From: Chitinophaga sp. YR573
GTDB lineage: Bacteria; Bacteroidota; Bacteroidia; Chitinophagales; Chitinophagaceae
Assembly (NCBI RefSeq): GCF_900110995.1
Contig: NZ_FOJF01000001.1
Coordinates: 4,500,803-4,564,802, forward strand
DNA: 64,000 bases
Reading direction: 5' to 3'
How positions within the stretch are numbered: the stretch's first letter is position 1; every line of letters begins with the position of its first letter. Positions 26,277-35,806 of this stretch are shown in pieces. Under the pieces are notes generated by a model. The model did no database searches, was not told where the DNA came from, and saw nothing but the letters and a program-made list of their open reading frames with translations. The translations under genes were made by a program, and so were the position numbers.

Positions 26277-27281
26277 ATGAAAATATTAGTAGAGAACTCC
26301 ACCTGGAATAACATCGGAGATGGCTTTTACCAGAGCGCGTTATTCGTCCTGATCAAACAACTGTATCCTGAGGCGACCGTGTTAATGGAAGAAGGCCCTA
26401 TTTACAGAGCATTCCGTCCGAAATCTTTAAAGCAGAAGCAGAATGCCCTGCACCTGATGAATTACCAGTCGGCCGACCTGCACATCTTCTCCGGACCAAT
26501 GATCCGTCAGATCCTGACTAACTACAGGCAGAAGATCATTGATCTGAAAGCTGCCGGTCAGCAGTATGCATTGATCAGTGCCTCTTCAGCAGGTATATCA
26601 GAAGAGCTGCGTAAGGAAACCGGTGAGTTCTTCCAGAAGTTCCCTCCGCTGTTCTTATCCTCCCGTGATGAGGAGACTTATAAGAAGTTCAAAGACTATG
26701 TGAAGAACAGTTACAATGGTATCTGTACTGCCTTCCTGGTAAATAAAATGTTACCGGTAGATCAGCTGGATGAAGATTTTAAATTCTTTATCAGCAGTTT
26801 TTACAGAGAGCTGGAACCTGTATATAAAGTAAAAGGAGAGGTAGATATTACCAATATAGAGCTGGAGCGTAAGAAGAATTTCTTTGGTATTGATCATCGC
26901 TTTTCAAGACACTTTAACAGTCTGCGTCCTAAACAGGATATGGTGAACGGGCATAAGATCGTGAGAGTACAACAGGAAGTATCTACCAAGTTCAATCATA
27001 TTACGTTTGCACAGCCTAACTCTTTTGTGAGTTTTAACCTGTTGTCTTACCTGGCATTGTATAAGTCTGCTGCCTTTACTATCTCAGACAGGGTGCACTC
27101 ATGTGCAGTAAGCCTGGCCTTTGGAAAACCTGCGCGTCTGTTTACCAACAGCCCAAGAGCAGGCATCTTTAACAGGCTGGGATTTGATCATAAAAAAGAC
27201 AATGGTATCATGTATCCTAACATGGAGATCATTGATACAGAAGCAGAGAAACTGTCTTCATTTATTAAGTCGGCATTCTAA
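26277..27281 (+). CDS. Polysaccharide pyruvyl transferase
   Basis: A 334-residue protein of the PS_pyruv_trans family, which transfers pyruvate from phosphoenolpyruvate as a ketal onto sugars. The N-terminal WNNIGDGFYQSAL (NxGD-like) and C-terminal AAFTISDRVHSCAVSLAFGKPARLF (here read in parts: SDRVHS and AFGKPA) are family hallmarks. The His in DRVHS is conserved. There is no signal or membrane helix, so it acts in the cytoplasm on lipid-linked intermediates. It lies 13 bases after an acyltransferase and before the flippase. The polymer should therefore carry pyruvate as an extra acidic group, as in colanic acid. Confidence 0.87.
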   Translation: MKILVENSTWNNIGDGFYQSALFVLIKQLYPEATVLMEEGPIYRAFRPKSLKQKQNALHLMNYQSADLHIFSGPMIRQILTNYRQKIIDLKAAGQQYALISASSAGISEELRKETGEFFQKFPPLFLSSRDEETYKKFKDYVKNSYNGICTAFLVNKMLPVDQLDEDFKFFISSFYRELEPVYKVKGEVDITNIELERKKNFFGIDHRFSRHFNSLRPKQDMVNGHKIVRVQQEVSTKFNHITFAQPNSFVSFNLLSYLALYKSAAFTISDRVHSCAVSLAFGKPARLFTNSPRAGIFNRLGFDHKKDNGIMYPNMEIIDTEAEKLSSFIKSAF

Positions 27282-27292
27282 GAAACAAAGTC

Positions 27293-28783
27293 TTGAGTAA
27301 GAATAATATTTCAGGTAAGCATGTCTTTAACAGTATCAGCTGGATGCTGTTACAGACAGGCGCTACGAAGCTGACGAGCATTTTAGGACAGATTGTATTG
27401 GCCTGGTTACTGGTACCAGAACAGTTTGGATTGATCAGCCTTGTGTATACAGTTACCAGCATTGGTTTGATCATACAACAGTTTGGCTTAAATGATGTAC
27501 TGGTAAGAAGGCAGAAGAGTTTTCACAACTGGCTGCCTTTGTCTTACGGTATCTCCTGGATCTTTGGTATCATTTCTTTTTTCCTGTTGCTGATACTGGG
27601 ATTTGTTGGTAGCAAAGTATATCATGATCATAACATTTTTATCCTGGTGTCTTTTTATGCATTCACCACGCCGATGGATGCGCTGAGTGTGATACCACTG
27701 ACCAAGATGCGGATAGACCTGGACTTCAAGACATTGTCGCTGATACGTGTAATGGAAACCGTGATGACGATGGTGATGACGGTGATACTGGCCTTTATGG
27801 GCTTTGGGGTGTACAGCTTTGTAATACCACCATTGATCGTCTCTGCGGTGTCGCTGATTGTGAAATACAGGGTTACTCATCTGAATATCCTGTTTAAGAT
27901 TCATCTGAAACGCTGGAAGTATTTAACAGTAAGCAGTTCCTGGTCGCTGGTACATTCTGTGGTACAGCGTATCATGGACCAGGCAGATTATATCACACTG
28001 GGGATATGGGTAAGCAAGTCGGTAGTAGGGATCTATTACATGGCATTCAGTTTATCCATACAGGTGATAGGTTTCGTAGCCAATAACCTGCCTTCGGTAT
28101 TGTTTCCCAGTCTGGCTTCCATACAGGATAGTAAGCGTGCGAAAGATATGTACAAGAGGAGTGTTACTTATCTCTCAGTGTTTGGCGCAGCCTTTGCAAT
28201 ATGGCAGGGTGCCACCGCTTTCTGGATAGTAAGAGTATTTCTTTCATCAAAATGGGTAGACACAACTGCGCTTGTAGAAATCTTATCTATAGGGATGGCA
28301 TTCCGGGCAGTAGCCTGGTTATGGTCTACACCGTTCCGTTTGAAAGGGAAGTTTGCTGATATGGCGAAACAGTCGTTTTACTCTTTGTTATTTATGATAG
28401 TGCTGATAGTAGCAGGTACATTTAAATGGGGCGTATACGGCACTGCTACCGCTGTTTCTTTATACTATGTGATTATCAGTCCTTACTGGTTGTATAAAGG
28501 ATTCAAGTTATTGGGCGGAACCTTGCAGGAAACCCTGCAGATGTTTGTGATACCTATTCCGCTGGCCTTACTCAGTTATGGCAGTTGCTGGTACTTCTTC
28601 CGGTTTATGTATGAAGGATTGAGTCCTATACCGGTGATGATCATCATTTCACTGGTGGGCAGTACGCTGTATGGATTAGGTGTGTATGTATTCATGCAGG
28701 ATACCTTCCAGGAGATCCGCCGGTTAATACTGGACAGATTACCGGTTAACAGCGGCGTCAGAAAATTATTATCGAGAAACTAA
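27293..28783 (+). CDS. Oligosaccharide flippase (Wzx-like)
   Basis: A 496-residue MATE/MVF-superfamily membrane protein with about fourteen hydrophobic segments. The N-terminal part (FNSISWMLLQTGATKL and LAWLLVPEQFGLISLV) is typical of polysaccharide_synt flippases of the WzxC type. It should move the lipid-linked repeat unit across the inner membrane. The start codon is TTG at 27293, preceded by AAACAAAG; the first in-frame ATG is about 17 codons further on and would remove the conserved N-terminus. It lies 11 bases after the pyruvyltransferase and 5 before the next glycosyltransferase. Confidence 0.9.
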   Translation: MSKNNISGKHVFNSISWMLLQTGATKLTSILGQIVLAWLLVPEQFGLISLVYTVTSIGLIIQQFGLNDVLVRRQKSFHNWLPLSYGISWIFGIISFFLLLILGFVGSKVYHDHNIFILVSFYAFTTPMDALSVIPLTKMRIDLDFKTLSLIRVMETVMTMVMTVILAFMGFGVYSFVIPPLIVSAVSLIVKYRVTHLNILFKIHLKRWKYLTVSSSWSLVHSVVQRIMDQADYITLGIWVSKSVVGIYYMAFSLSIQVIGFVANNLPSVLFPSLASIQDSKRAKDMYKRSVTYLSVFGAAFAIWQGATAFWIVRVFLSSKWVDTTALVEILSIGMAFRAVAWLWSTPFRLKGKFADMAKQSFYSLLFMIVLIVAGTFKWGVYGTATAVSLYYVIISPYWLYKGFKLLGGTLQETLQMFVIPIPLALLSYGSCWYFFRFMYEGLSPIPVMIIISLVGSTLYGLGVYVFMQDTFQEIRRLILDRLPVNSGVRKLLSRN

Positions 28784-28788
28784 AATTT

Positions 28789-30033
28789 ATGAAGAGTATT
28801 ATTTCTACCGGTCAGGGCAGGTTACATCTCATTCAATCCGCTATCGCGATTAAAGATCAGGGAGTGGATGTGAAGGTGATTACAGGCTGGGTACCTGGTA
28901 AATTTTTTTCCGATAAGCTCATTAATAATATGGGGCGCCTGATAGGCAGGACCAATCTCGCTTATGGTTTGCGTAAGCGTTCTCCTGAAGGATTGCCCCG
29001 CACAGATATCAGAACATGCAGTTTCTCTGAGTTTTATATACAGTTCCTTTTCATGCTCACCAGCAGAAAACTGTTGTCTCGTGATACAGCAGCTATTATG
29101 GGATGGAAGGCATTTGGAACAGAGTCGAAGAAATACATTAATAACAGCGAAATCTTTCATGTACGTAGTGGTGGTGGTCGTTCCGGTGCTATCAAAAAAG
29201 CAAGACAGCAAGGCATGAAGGTAGTGGTAGATCATAGCATTGCCCATCCTAAAGAGATTAAAAGACAACTAGGTAAACTGGAAAGTGAGAGTACGAACTC
29301 GAAGTACATTAATATCTCTGACGGGTTCTGGAATAATGTACTGAAGGATTGTGAAGAGGCAGATGTATTGCTGGTAAATTCAGATTATGTAAAAGATACT
29401 TTCCTGGAACAGGGATATCCTGCTGAGAAGATCAGTGTTATTCATTTAGGGATTGATGCCAGCTTTTATGATCTGAAGAAATCTTACCAGTCTGATAAAA
29501 TGCGCTTGCTTTTTACAGGCAACTTTGGTTTTAGAAAAGGTGCACATATCATCATCAAAGCAATAGAAATATTAATGCTGCAGAATGTAGCATTTTCACT
29601 GGATATTATAGGGAATGTATCTGCAGAAGTAGCTATTCCCGACTGGTTCAGGAATCATCCTGATATTAAGTTACACGGGCATATGCCACAGGACCAGATG
29701 AAGCAATTCCTGGCTGCCAGCGATGTTTATATCTTCCCCACTTTTGTGGAAGGCGCTGCACAGTCTGTAAAGGAAGCCATGGCGGCAGGCTTACCGGTTA
29801 TCACTACGGTGAATAGCGGGGCACCTGTACAACATCGCGAAAATGGTTACCTCATAAAAGATGATGATGCAGCAGACCTGGCGAATGCGATTATCGTCCT
29901 CAGTAAAGATGAAGAGTTACGCAGCAGCATGGGTAAGAATGCAGCTGCTACTATCAGGAAATCCCATACCTGGAGCAACTATGCCAAAGAGGTAAAAGAA
30001 CTCTACAAAAGCATTATAGATGAAAGTGAATAA
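28789..30033 (+). CDS. Glycosyltransferase, GT4-like
   Basis: A 414-residue retaining GT-B glycosyltransferase. The C-terminal nucleotide-sugar domain is clear: RLLFTGNFGFRKGAHIIIKA, then HGHMPQDQMKQFLAASDV, and the acidic E-x7-E motif in FVEGAAQSVKEAMAAGLPV. The N-terminal domain begins MKSIISTGQGRLHLIQSAIA and lacks a signal. It probably adds one sugar to the undecaprenyl-linked repeat unit on the cytoplasmic side. The donor cannot be predicted. Its last 14 bases overlap the polymerase start. Confidence 0.9.
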   Translation: MKSIISTGQGRLHLIQSAIAIKDQGVDVKVITGWVPGKFFSDKLINNMGRLIGRTNLAYGLRKRSPEGLPRTDIRTCSFSEFYIQFLFMLTSRKLLSRDTAAIMGWKAFGTESKKYINNSEIFHVRSGGGRSGAIKKARQQGMKVVVDHSIAHPKEIKRQLGKLESESTNSKYINISDGFWNNVLKDCEEADVLLVNSDYVKDTFLEQGYPAEKISVIHLGIDASFYDLKKSYQSDKMRLLFTGNFGFRKGAHIIIKAIEILMLQNVAFSLDIIGNVSAEVAIPDWFRNHPDIKLHGHMPQDQMKQFLAASDVYIFPTFVEGAAQSVKEAMAAGLPVITTVNSGAPVQHRENGYLIKDDDAADLANAIIVLSKDEELRSSMGKNAAATIRKSHTWSNYAKEVKELYKSIIDESE

Positions 30034-31288
30034 GAGCAACGCAAAGATGGTAGTCTTCTCTTTACTGAGTAGCGCCAAGCTGTCTTTTGTAGGGACGCTG
30101 ATCCTGAGTGAAGTGTATGCCGTCTTTTACTCTTTTTCTTTTAAGAAGATAGGCTCGCTGTATAACCGGGTACCGGATATGAAAAAGATCCATGTTGCTA
30201 TGGCACTGTTCCTTGGTGTGCAGATGCTGAGTGATGTGGTCAATCATACAGATACAAATAACATGTTACGTGGATGGGCAGCGTTGACAGTTGCTATTGT
30301 GATGTTCACCTTCATGTTCAGAATGTTTGATGAAACGCCCAAGGTAATTGTTGCATTCATGATAGCGGAGGTGGTCAGGCTTATTCTCTTTGGACAATCA
30401 AACCTGGAACAGGATACCGCAGATCTTGCAGAAAGTTATTCCGCATTTAAGTTCAGGATAGCGCCTATTACCAATAACATCATTTTACTCCTGACTTACT
30501 ACTTATACAGCAAACGGAAAGATAAGATGACGGTGGCCGTGTTTATATTATACGGCTTAATGTGTGTGGGTCTGGATTATCGTTCCAACGGATTGTTTTA
30601 CCTGTTTGCCGGATTGATCATACTGTTCAGGAAACAGTTGATGAACATGACACTGGCCCGTAAAATAGGATTGACATTGCTTGTGGGTATCTCTTTCCAG
30701 ATCTTATTCATGATCTATGTGAATGCAGTATTATCCGGTGAGTTTGGAGGGACACATGCGGGTACACAGCTGGAAGAAACGGGTAATCCCTATAATCCAT
30801 TCAGTCTTATTTCACAGGGAAGGGGAGAGTTCTTTGTAGCGATAGAAGCGATCAAAGATGCACCTATTCTGGGGCATGGTTCCTGGGCAGAAGATAAGGA
30901 TAATCACTATCGCATGATGATGTTCAAAGACATGGATGCGGGTAAATTCAGAGAGAATACACTGAACAACTCCGGTGTAATCCCCAGTCACTCCGTATTA
31001 TTAGGGGCCTGGTTATATGCGGGAATTGTAGGTTTCCTGGCAATGCTGTACATCTTTAACCTGGTATTAAAAAGAGCTTTCTACCTGATAAAAGACCCAA
31101 GGGCAATGGAAACACCTTATTATCCTTTGATCGTATTGTATACGGTACAATTGATCTGGACATTTCCTTTTTCTCCATTACCACAGATCAGGAATATCAT
31201 ACCGGTCTTTATAGCATTTATTATAACCATTTATTACTCTTTAAAAAATGATGAAGAAGAAGACGATCTGCTTCCTGACAACGGGTGA
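30020..31288 (+). CDS. O-antigen polymerase-like membrane protein (Wzy candidate)
   Basis: A 422-residue polytopic protein with about ten hydrophobic helices and a large loop around residues 235-330. That loop has GHGSWAEDKDNHYRM and NSGVIPSHSVLLGAWLYAG, which match the pattern of Wzy/O-antigen-ligase proteins. It is the only such protein in the operon, so it is the best candidate for joining flipped repeat units. Sequence conservation in Wzy is low, so the call rests on topology, loop motif and context. It overlaps both neighbours (14 and 41 bases). Confidence 0.82.
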   Translation: MKVNKSNAKMVVFSLLSSAKLSFVGTLILSEVYAVFYSFSFKKIGSLYNRVPDMKKIHVAMALFLGVQMLSDVVNHTDTNNMLRGWAALTVAIVMFTFMFRMFDETPKVIVAFMIAEVVRLILFGQSNLEQDTADLAESYSAFKFRIAPITNNIILLLTYYLYSKRKDKMTVAVFILYGLMCVGLDYRSNGLFYLFAGLIILFRKQLMNMTLARKIGLTLLVGISFQILFMIYVNAVLSGEFGGTHAGTQLEETGNPYNPFSLISQGRGEFFVAIEAIKDAPILGHGSWAEDKDNHYRMMMFKDMDAGKFRENTLNNSGVIPSHSVLLGAWLYAGIVGFLAMLYIFNLVLKRAFYLIKDPRAMETPYYPLIVLYTVQLIWTFPFSPLPQIRNIIPVFIAFIITIYYSLKNDEEEDDLLPDNG

Positions 31289-32387
31289 TATCACAAGTAT
31301 TGCTACCATGAAGAGGGCATTGGGAATGGCTAATCCATTAGCCGCAATGGGATGGGAAGTATCTGTTATTGCGATGGATTGTGCAGAGAACCGTCAGCGG
31401 GCGAGTATAGAATGTGGCAGCGATATTGCGGTGCATTATTACCAGCCTGCGGGAGCAAAAGATGAAGTAGCGCAGAAGACAAAAATCCTGAACACGATCA
31501 AACCAAATTATATTTATTTCTGTGCATTCGGATTCCGTAACTGGATCAGGAAAAGTGCTTTACAGTTTAAGCCTGAAATGATCATTGAACATTCCGAACT
31601 GCAATCCGGTATACCGGATAATAAAGGGCTGAAGAAAATCCTGGCACATTTTATAGAAGGATTATCAGTGAAATATGCAGATAAGCTGATCTGCGCCAGT
31701 AAATACCTCGAAGATTTTTATGCGCGTAAGGCAAAGCAATTGTTTAAACGCAATATGCCAATACTATACTCTCCTTATGCATATAGTACAGAAGTGATTG
31801 ATGCGCCGAAATTATACCTGGATGAGCTGTCTGCAAAGTATAAGAATAACACGGTGCTGATATATATGGGAACCATGACCCGCAACTATGGATTATTCAC
31901 CATGTTGGAGGCCGTAGAGATGGCGGCGAAGAAAACCCCGGATATCAAACTGCTGTTGCTGGGACGAGGCAGACATCTGGAAGAAGCAAAGACCTATGTG
32001 AAAGAGAAGAATTTAGAGCAATATGTAGAGTTCCTGGGTTATGCTCCCGAAACGATGCTGAGTTCCTATTTCGAACTGGCAGATGCATTTATCTCGCCAT
32101 TGAATGATACAGTGCAGGATTGGGCCCGTTGTCCCAGCAAAATATACATGTATATCCCCTTTCATAAGCCTGTATTTACCTGTAAGATAGGAGAGCCGAA
32201 AGAGATTTTCGGAGATGATGGATATTACTTTGATAACAATGAGCCGGCTACACTGGCCAGTCTGATTACTACGCTGGCAGAGGGAGAACTGAAAAGTGTA
32301 TCACTGGATGTGACAGAACATAGCTGGCAGAAACGTTCAGAAGATTTTAGTAACTGGATACTACAAAAAGAACAGGTCTATGCATAA
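31248..32387 (+). CDS. Glycosyltransferase, GT4-like
   Basis: A 379-residue GT-B enzyme. It starts MMKKKTICFLTTGDITSIATMKRALGMA, which fits the first beta strand and glycine loop. The C-terminal domain has LIYMGTMTRNYGLFTMLEAVE and LLLGRGRHLEEAK. ELADAFISPLNDTVQDWARCPSK takes the place of the usual E-x7-E, so that motif is atypical. The 41-base overlap with the polymerase gene is large, but an ATG at 31251 differs by only one codon. It likely adds one sugar of the repeat unit. Confidence 0.85.
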   Translation: MMKKKTICFLTTGDITSIATMKRALGMANPLAAMGWEVSVIAMDCAENRQRASIECGSDIAVHYYQPAGAKDEVAQKTKILNTIKPNYIYFCAFGFRNWIRKSALQFKPEMIIEHSELQSGIPDNKGLKKILAHFIEGLSVKYADKLICASKYLEDFYARKAKQLFKRNMPILYSPYAYSTEVIDAPKLYLDELSAKYKNNTVLIYMGTMTRNYGLFTMLEAVEMAAKKTPDIKLLLLGRGRHLEEAKTYVKEKNLEQYVEFLGYAPETMLSSYFELADAFISPLNDTVQDWARCPSKIYMYIPFHKPVFTCKIGEPKEIFGDDGYYFDNNEPATLASLITTLAEGELKSVSLDVTEHSWQKRSEDFSNWILQKEQVYA

Positions 32388-33759
32388 AGCAACTTTACTT
32401 TCAAAAGGAGAAGGAAACTATTTCTTCGGTTTTCACGATCTGGTAGCATGGAATAATGCCGGTGATAAATTACTGGCATTAAGGATAGATGATATGTACA
32501 CTCCACCGGACCCTAATGTGACCTGCGATATAGGTTTCATTGACAATGCCGGTATTTTCCACAAGCTGGGAAAAACATATGCCTATAACTATCCGCAAGG
32601 TGCCAGGCAGCAATGGATTGGCAATACAGACCTGTTCATCGTCAACGATAAAATAAATAATGAATGGCGCTCCAAGGTATACGATAGCGTTACCGAAGAG
32701 TGTACCGATATACTGGATTATCCGGCACATGTAATTACAGATGATGGCTGGGCTTTCGGCCTTGATTATGCACGTTTATTCCGTGTAGGTGGGTATGGTT
32801 ATACCGGTTTACCGGATGCTTATGCAAATGATGAAGCGCCTTCAAAATCAGGTATCATCAGACATCACATTACTACCCGTGAGCATAAGATGATTTTATC
32901 GGTACATGAGGTGGCAAAGTTCCAGATGAATCCTAATCTGGGTCGTTGTCATTACTTCACACACCTGTTGCTGAATCCTTCACAGACGAAACTGGCTTTC
33001 CTGCATCGTTATAAACTGAAAGACGGTGGAGAGACTACCCGCCTGATGACAGTGAACACTGATGGATCAGGTCTCAGATGTTTAGCATCAGGATTTTTAA
33101 GTCATTTCGACTGGCAGGATGATGAGCATGTCGCTATATGGGGGAGAACGGGTAGTGGAGTAGAAAGATTACGCCAGTCGTTTTTGTATAAGATGATGCC
33201 AACAAGCCTGGTATCAAAGGGAAAGAAGATCATAAAGAAATTATTATACAAGCCTAAGGAAGGTGTGAAAACAAACTCCGCTTTCAACTGGCTGCTGTTT
33301 AAAGATACAGATAACCCGCAGTTTACTTTATTGGCAAAGGGAGTGATAGAAGAGGACGGGCATCCGATGTTTTGTCCGGCTAACCGCGACTGGATGATTT
33401 GTGATACCTATCCGGATGCAAATGGTATCCGCACTTTATTCCTGTTCCAGTACAGTACACAAACACGGGTAGACCTTGGTACTTATAAGATGCTGGATCA
33501 GCAACCGGATATTAATAAATCTATGCCTTTCCTGGAAGGAGTGGATAAGGCAGTACTGAAAGCATTTTCTCCTGAGCAGATGGCATTTACGCGCAGCGGA
33601 TTGCATTGTGATCTGCACCCAAGATGGAAAAAGGATGGGACAATGGTGGCTTTTGATTCCATTCATGAAGGTAGCAGGAAGATCTATGGTTTTGACGTAA
33701 CCGATATTGTATCAAATAAAGCTTCACATGAACGTCAAAAAGTATATTCCGGGCTTTGA
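32380..33759 (+). CDS. Beta-propeller-like protein of unclear role in the polysaccharide operon
   Basis: I do not firmly recognise this 459-residue protein. It shows repeated blades of TolB/WD40-like pattern: DLVAWNNAGDKLLALRI (about 20-36), NPSQTKLAFLHRYK (about 203-216), and HPRWKKDGTMVAFDSIHEG (about 411-429). HPMFCPANRDWMICDTYPD (about 329-347) is another. These and the conserved His residues recall oligogalacturonate-lyase-type (PL22) propellers. There is no signal peptide or membrane helix, so it would act in the cytoplasm. Tight overlaps (8 bases upstream, 32 downstream) show it belongs to the operon. It could be a lyase-like enzyme, a sugar-modifying enzyme or a scaffold. Confidence 0.65.
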   Translation: MHKATLLSKGEGNYFFGFHDLVAWNNAGDKLLALRIDDMYTPPDPNVTCDIGFIDNAGIFHKLGKTYAYNYPQGARQQWIGNTDLFIVNDKINNEWRSKVYDSVTEECTDILDYPAHVITDDGWAFGLDYARLFRVGGYGYTGLPDAYANDEAPSKSGIIRHHITTREHKMILSVHEVAKFQMNPNLGRCHYFTHLLLNPSQTKLAFLHRYKLKDGGETTRLMTVNTDGSGLRCLASGFLSHFDWQDDEHVAIWGRTGSGVERLRQSFLYKMMPTSLVSKGKKIIKKLLYKPKEGVKTNSAFNWLLFKDTDNPQFTLLAKGVIEEDGHPMFCPANRDWMICDTYPDANGIRTLFLFQYSTQTRVDLGTYKMLDQQPDINKSMPFLEGVDKAVLKAFSPEQMAFTRSGLHCDLHPRWKKDGTMVAFDSIHEGSRKIYGFDVTDIVSNKASHERQKVYSGL

Positions 33760-34711
33760 TTTTATCAGACCCATTGCTGCATTCAGTGTTGTATGGATTC
33801 ATGGATGCGCAGGTAGTTACTGGACACGTGAACTGAACCCGTTGAATAGTTATGCCGTTCCTGTATTTATCGCTATTTCGTTATTCCTGTTTTCAACCCA
33901 GGTAATCAGCAAAGGACAAACAAATTTCGGAGAGATGGCTGGTACCCGCTTTAAGCGGCTGATGATTCCCTTCTTTCTATGGACATTCATTTATTTAGGT
34001 ATCCGGGTATTCAAAGCAAAGTTTGTACATGAACCGCTGGAATTTGACTGGATACAGATGTTTGTTTTTAAGGGAAGTTCTTACCAGTTATGGTACCTGC
34101 CAAACTTGTTTTACCTGATGTTGCTGTTCTTCGGATTTTTGAAAATAGCTGCCAGACATAGAGAATTTGCCAACATCTTTCTCAGCGTCATGCTTGTTGT
34201 GGTAGCAGTTGTCTTATGGTATACACCGGAAGATATCAGAACAGCTCCCTGGTTTACACGGCATATCATGTTATACTTCCTGCCTTCGCTGATTTCTTCC
34301 GGGATAGGAATGTTATACTATATCAACTATGACAAAATAGCCAACAGTTATGGACTAGCTGCGAAGATCATTATACCGGTGCTTTGTGTGATTACTTTCT
34401 TTGCACAGTACCTGTTGCCGAATGTTCTTACAGGATTGTTATTTGTGGCTGTTCTGTTCCCTTTCCTGCTGTTTCAGGCGGATTTTACATATCCTTTTAT
34501 GAAACAGTTATCAAAAAACTCTATGGGCATTTACCTGATTCACGGAGTTTTTCTGGAGGGTATTAAAACAGCCATGCAGATAACACATCATCCTGTAAAA
34601 GGACTGGTTATGACGCTTGGCTCCATTATCATTACTTATATACTCAGCTTTATTGTGTCTGAAATTTTATCGAAGAGTGATGTGCTGAGAAAGTATTTAA
34701 TGGGCAACTAA
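33728..34711 (+). CDS. Membrane acyltransferase (acyltransferase-3 family)
   Basis: A 327-residue membrane acyltransferase from the ATG at 33728, chosen over a TTG at 33707. The N-terminal motif is GFDFIRPIAAFSVVWIHGCA with the likely catalytic His. About ten hydrophobic helices follow, and SKNSMGIYLIHGVFLEG near 265-281 is the C-terminal signature. It overlaps the propeller gene by 32 bases. It is the second of the acyltransferases in the operon and should O-acylate a sugar of the repeat unit. Confidence 0.88.
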   Translation: MNVKKYIPGFDFIRPIAAFSVVWIHGCAGSYWTRELNPLNSYAVPVFIAISLFLFSTQVISKGQTNFGEMAGTRFKRLMIPFFLWTFIYLGIRVFKAKFVHEPLEFDWIQMFVFKGSSYQLWYLPNLFYLMLLFFGFLKIAARHREFANIFLSVMLVVVAVVLWYTPEDIRTAPWFTRHIMLYFLPSLISSGIGMLYYINYDKIANSYGLAAKIIIPVLCVITFFAQYLLPNVLTGLLFVAVLFPFLLFQADFTYPFMKQLSKNSMGIYLIHGVFLEGIKTAMQITHHPVKGLVMTLGSIIITYILSFIVSEILSKSDVLRKYLMGN

Positions 34712-34720
34712 TATTTTATT

Positions 34721-35806
34721 ATGATCGCAATATTACAGCCATTCATACCACATTACCGGGAAGAGTTCTTCAATTCATTCAGGGAGAAAATGCCAACAGA
34801 TCTTTTCTGTTACGAAAAACAGGAAGTACTGAAGGACAATGATTTCAAGGAAGGAGAGGCGAATGTGATTGCTTTAGGTTCTTTTATGAAAGGCCCTTTT
34901 GTATTGTACAATCCTTTTCCGCTGTTGAATAAAAAATATGAGGTGCTGGTACTGATGCTGAACTTCGGACATCTTACTACCTGGCTGATCCTCTTGTTAA
35001 AGCCATTCCTGAAACAAAAGATAATACTATGGGGGCATGGTATCTCTGTAAAGAGATATGTGCATGAAGAAAAACATCCGCATATTTTATTAAGATGGAT
35101 GATTGCGTTGTCTGATGGTGTTTGGTTTTATACGAAAAAGGAATTATCCGTATGGAAAGGATTCACACCACGTATAAACGGGCATGCATTGAACAATACG
35201 ATCTCCGGTGTGGAAGACATATTACGGGTGCAGGGGGCAGATAAAGAAACATTAAGAGAGAAGTATAAGATCTCACAACAACGGGTGCTTATTTACTGCG
35301 CAAGATTTAATGAGCCTGGCAGACGTGTGGATTTACTGGTAAACCTGATAGAGAATACTTCCCCGCTTGCATTTGCATTTGTAATTATCGGAGACGGAAA
35401 GCTGAAGCCTGATTTTTCAGGGTATTCGAATGTGCATGATTTCGGTGCATTGTACGACAGGAAGATCAAGGATGAATTATTCAGCATGGCGGATATTTAT
35501 TTTCAACCGGGATGGGTGGGATTGTCTATTGTGGAAGCAATGTCTTATGGTAAACCTGTGTTTACATTCAATCGTTCCGTGTCTGTAATGCAATGTGTGG
35601 AATATAGTTATATACAGCACGATTATAACGGGATGATTTTTGAAAATATGGAAAGTTGCCTGGATCAACTGGCGCGTATTACAGATGAAGAGATTGTGCG
35701 GATGGGAAATAATGCACGCGAATATGTGAAATCGGAACTGACGATGGACAGTATGACAAATAATGCCCTCACTGCTATCGCAGCCTTTAAAACCAGTCCT
35801 GCATGA
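34721..35806 (+). CDS. Glycosyltransferase, GT4-like
   Basis: A 361-residue GT-B glycosyltransferase. The N-terminus, AILQPFIPHYREEFFNS, is the form seen in enzymes that act on lipid-linked glycans. The central KIILWGHGISV and C-terminal LIYCARFNEPGRRVDLLV, VIIGDGKLKPDF and YFQPGWVGLSIVEAMSYGKP (E-x7-E region) are typical. It should add one sugar of the repeat unit. The stop overlaps the next start by four bases (ATGA at 35803-35806). Confidence 0.9.
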   Translation: MIAILQPFIPHYREEFFNSFREKMPTDLFCYEKQEVLKDNDFKEGEANVIALGSFMKGPFVLYNPFPLLNKKYEVLVLMLNFGHLTTWLILLLKPFLKQKIILWGHGISVKRYVHEEKHPHILLRWMIALSDGVWFYTKKELSVWKGFTPRINGHALNNTISGVEDILRVQGADKETLREKYKISQQRVLIYCARFNEPGRRVDLLVNLIENTSPLAFAFVIIGDGKLKPDFSGYSNVHDFGALYDRKIKDELFSMADIYFQPGWVGLSIVEAMSYGKPVFTFNRSVSVMQCVEYSYIQHDYNGMIFENMESCLDQLARITDEEIVRMGNNAREYVKSELTMDSMTNNALTAIAAFKTSPA

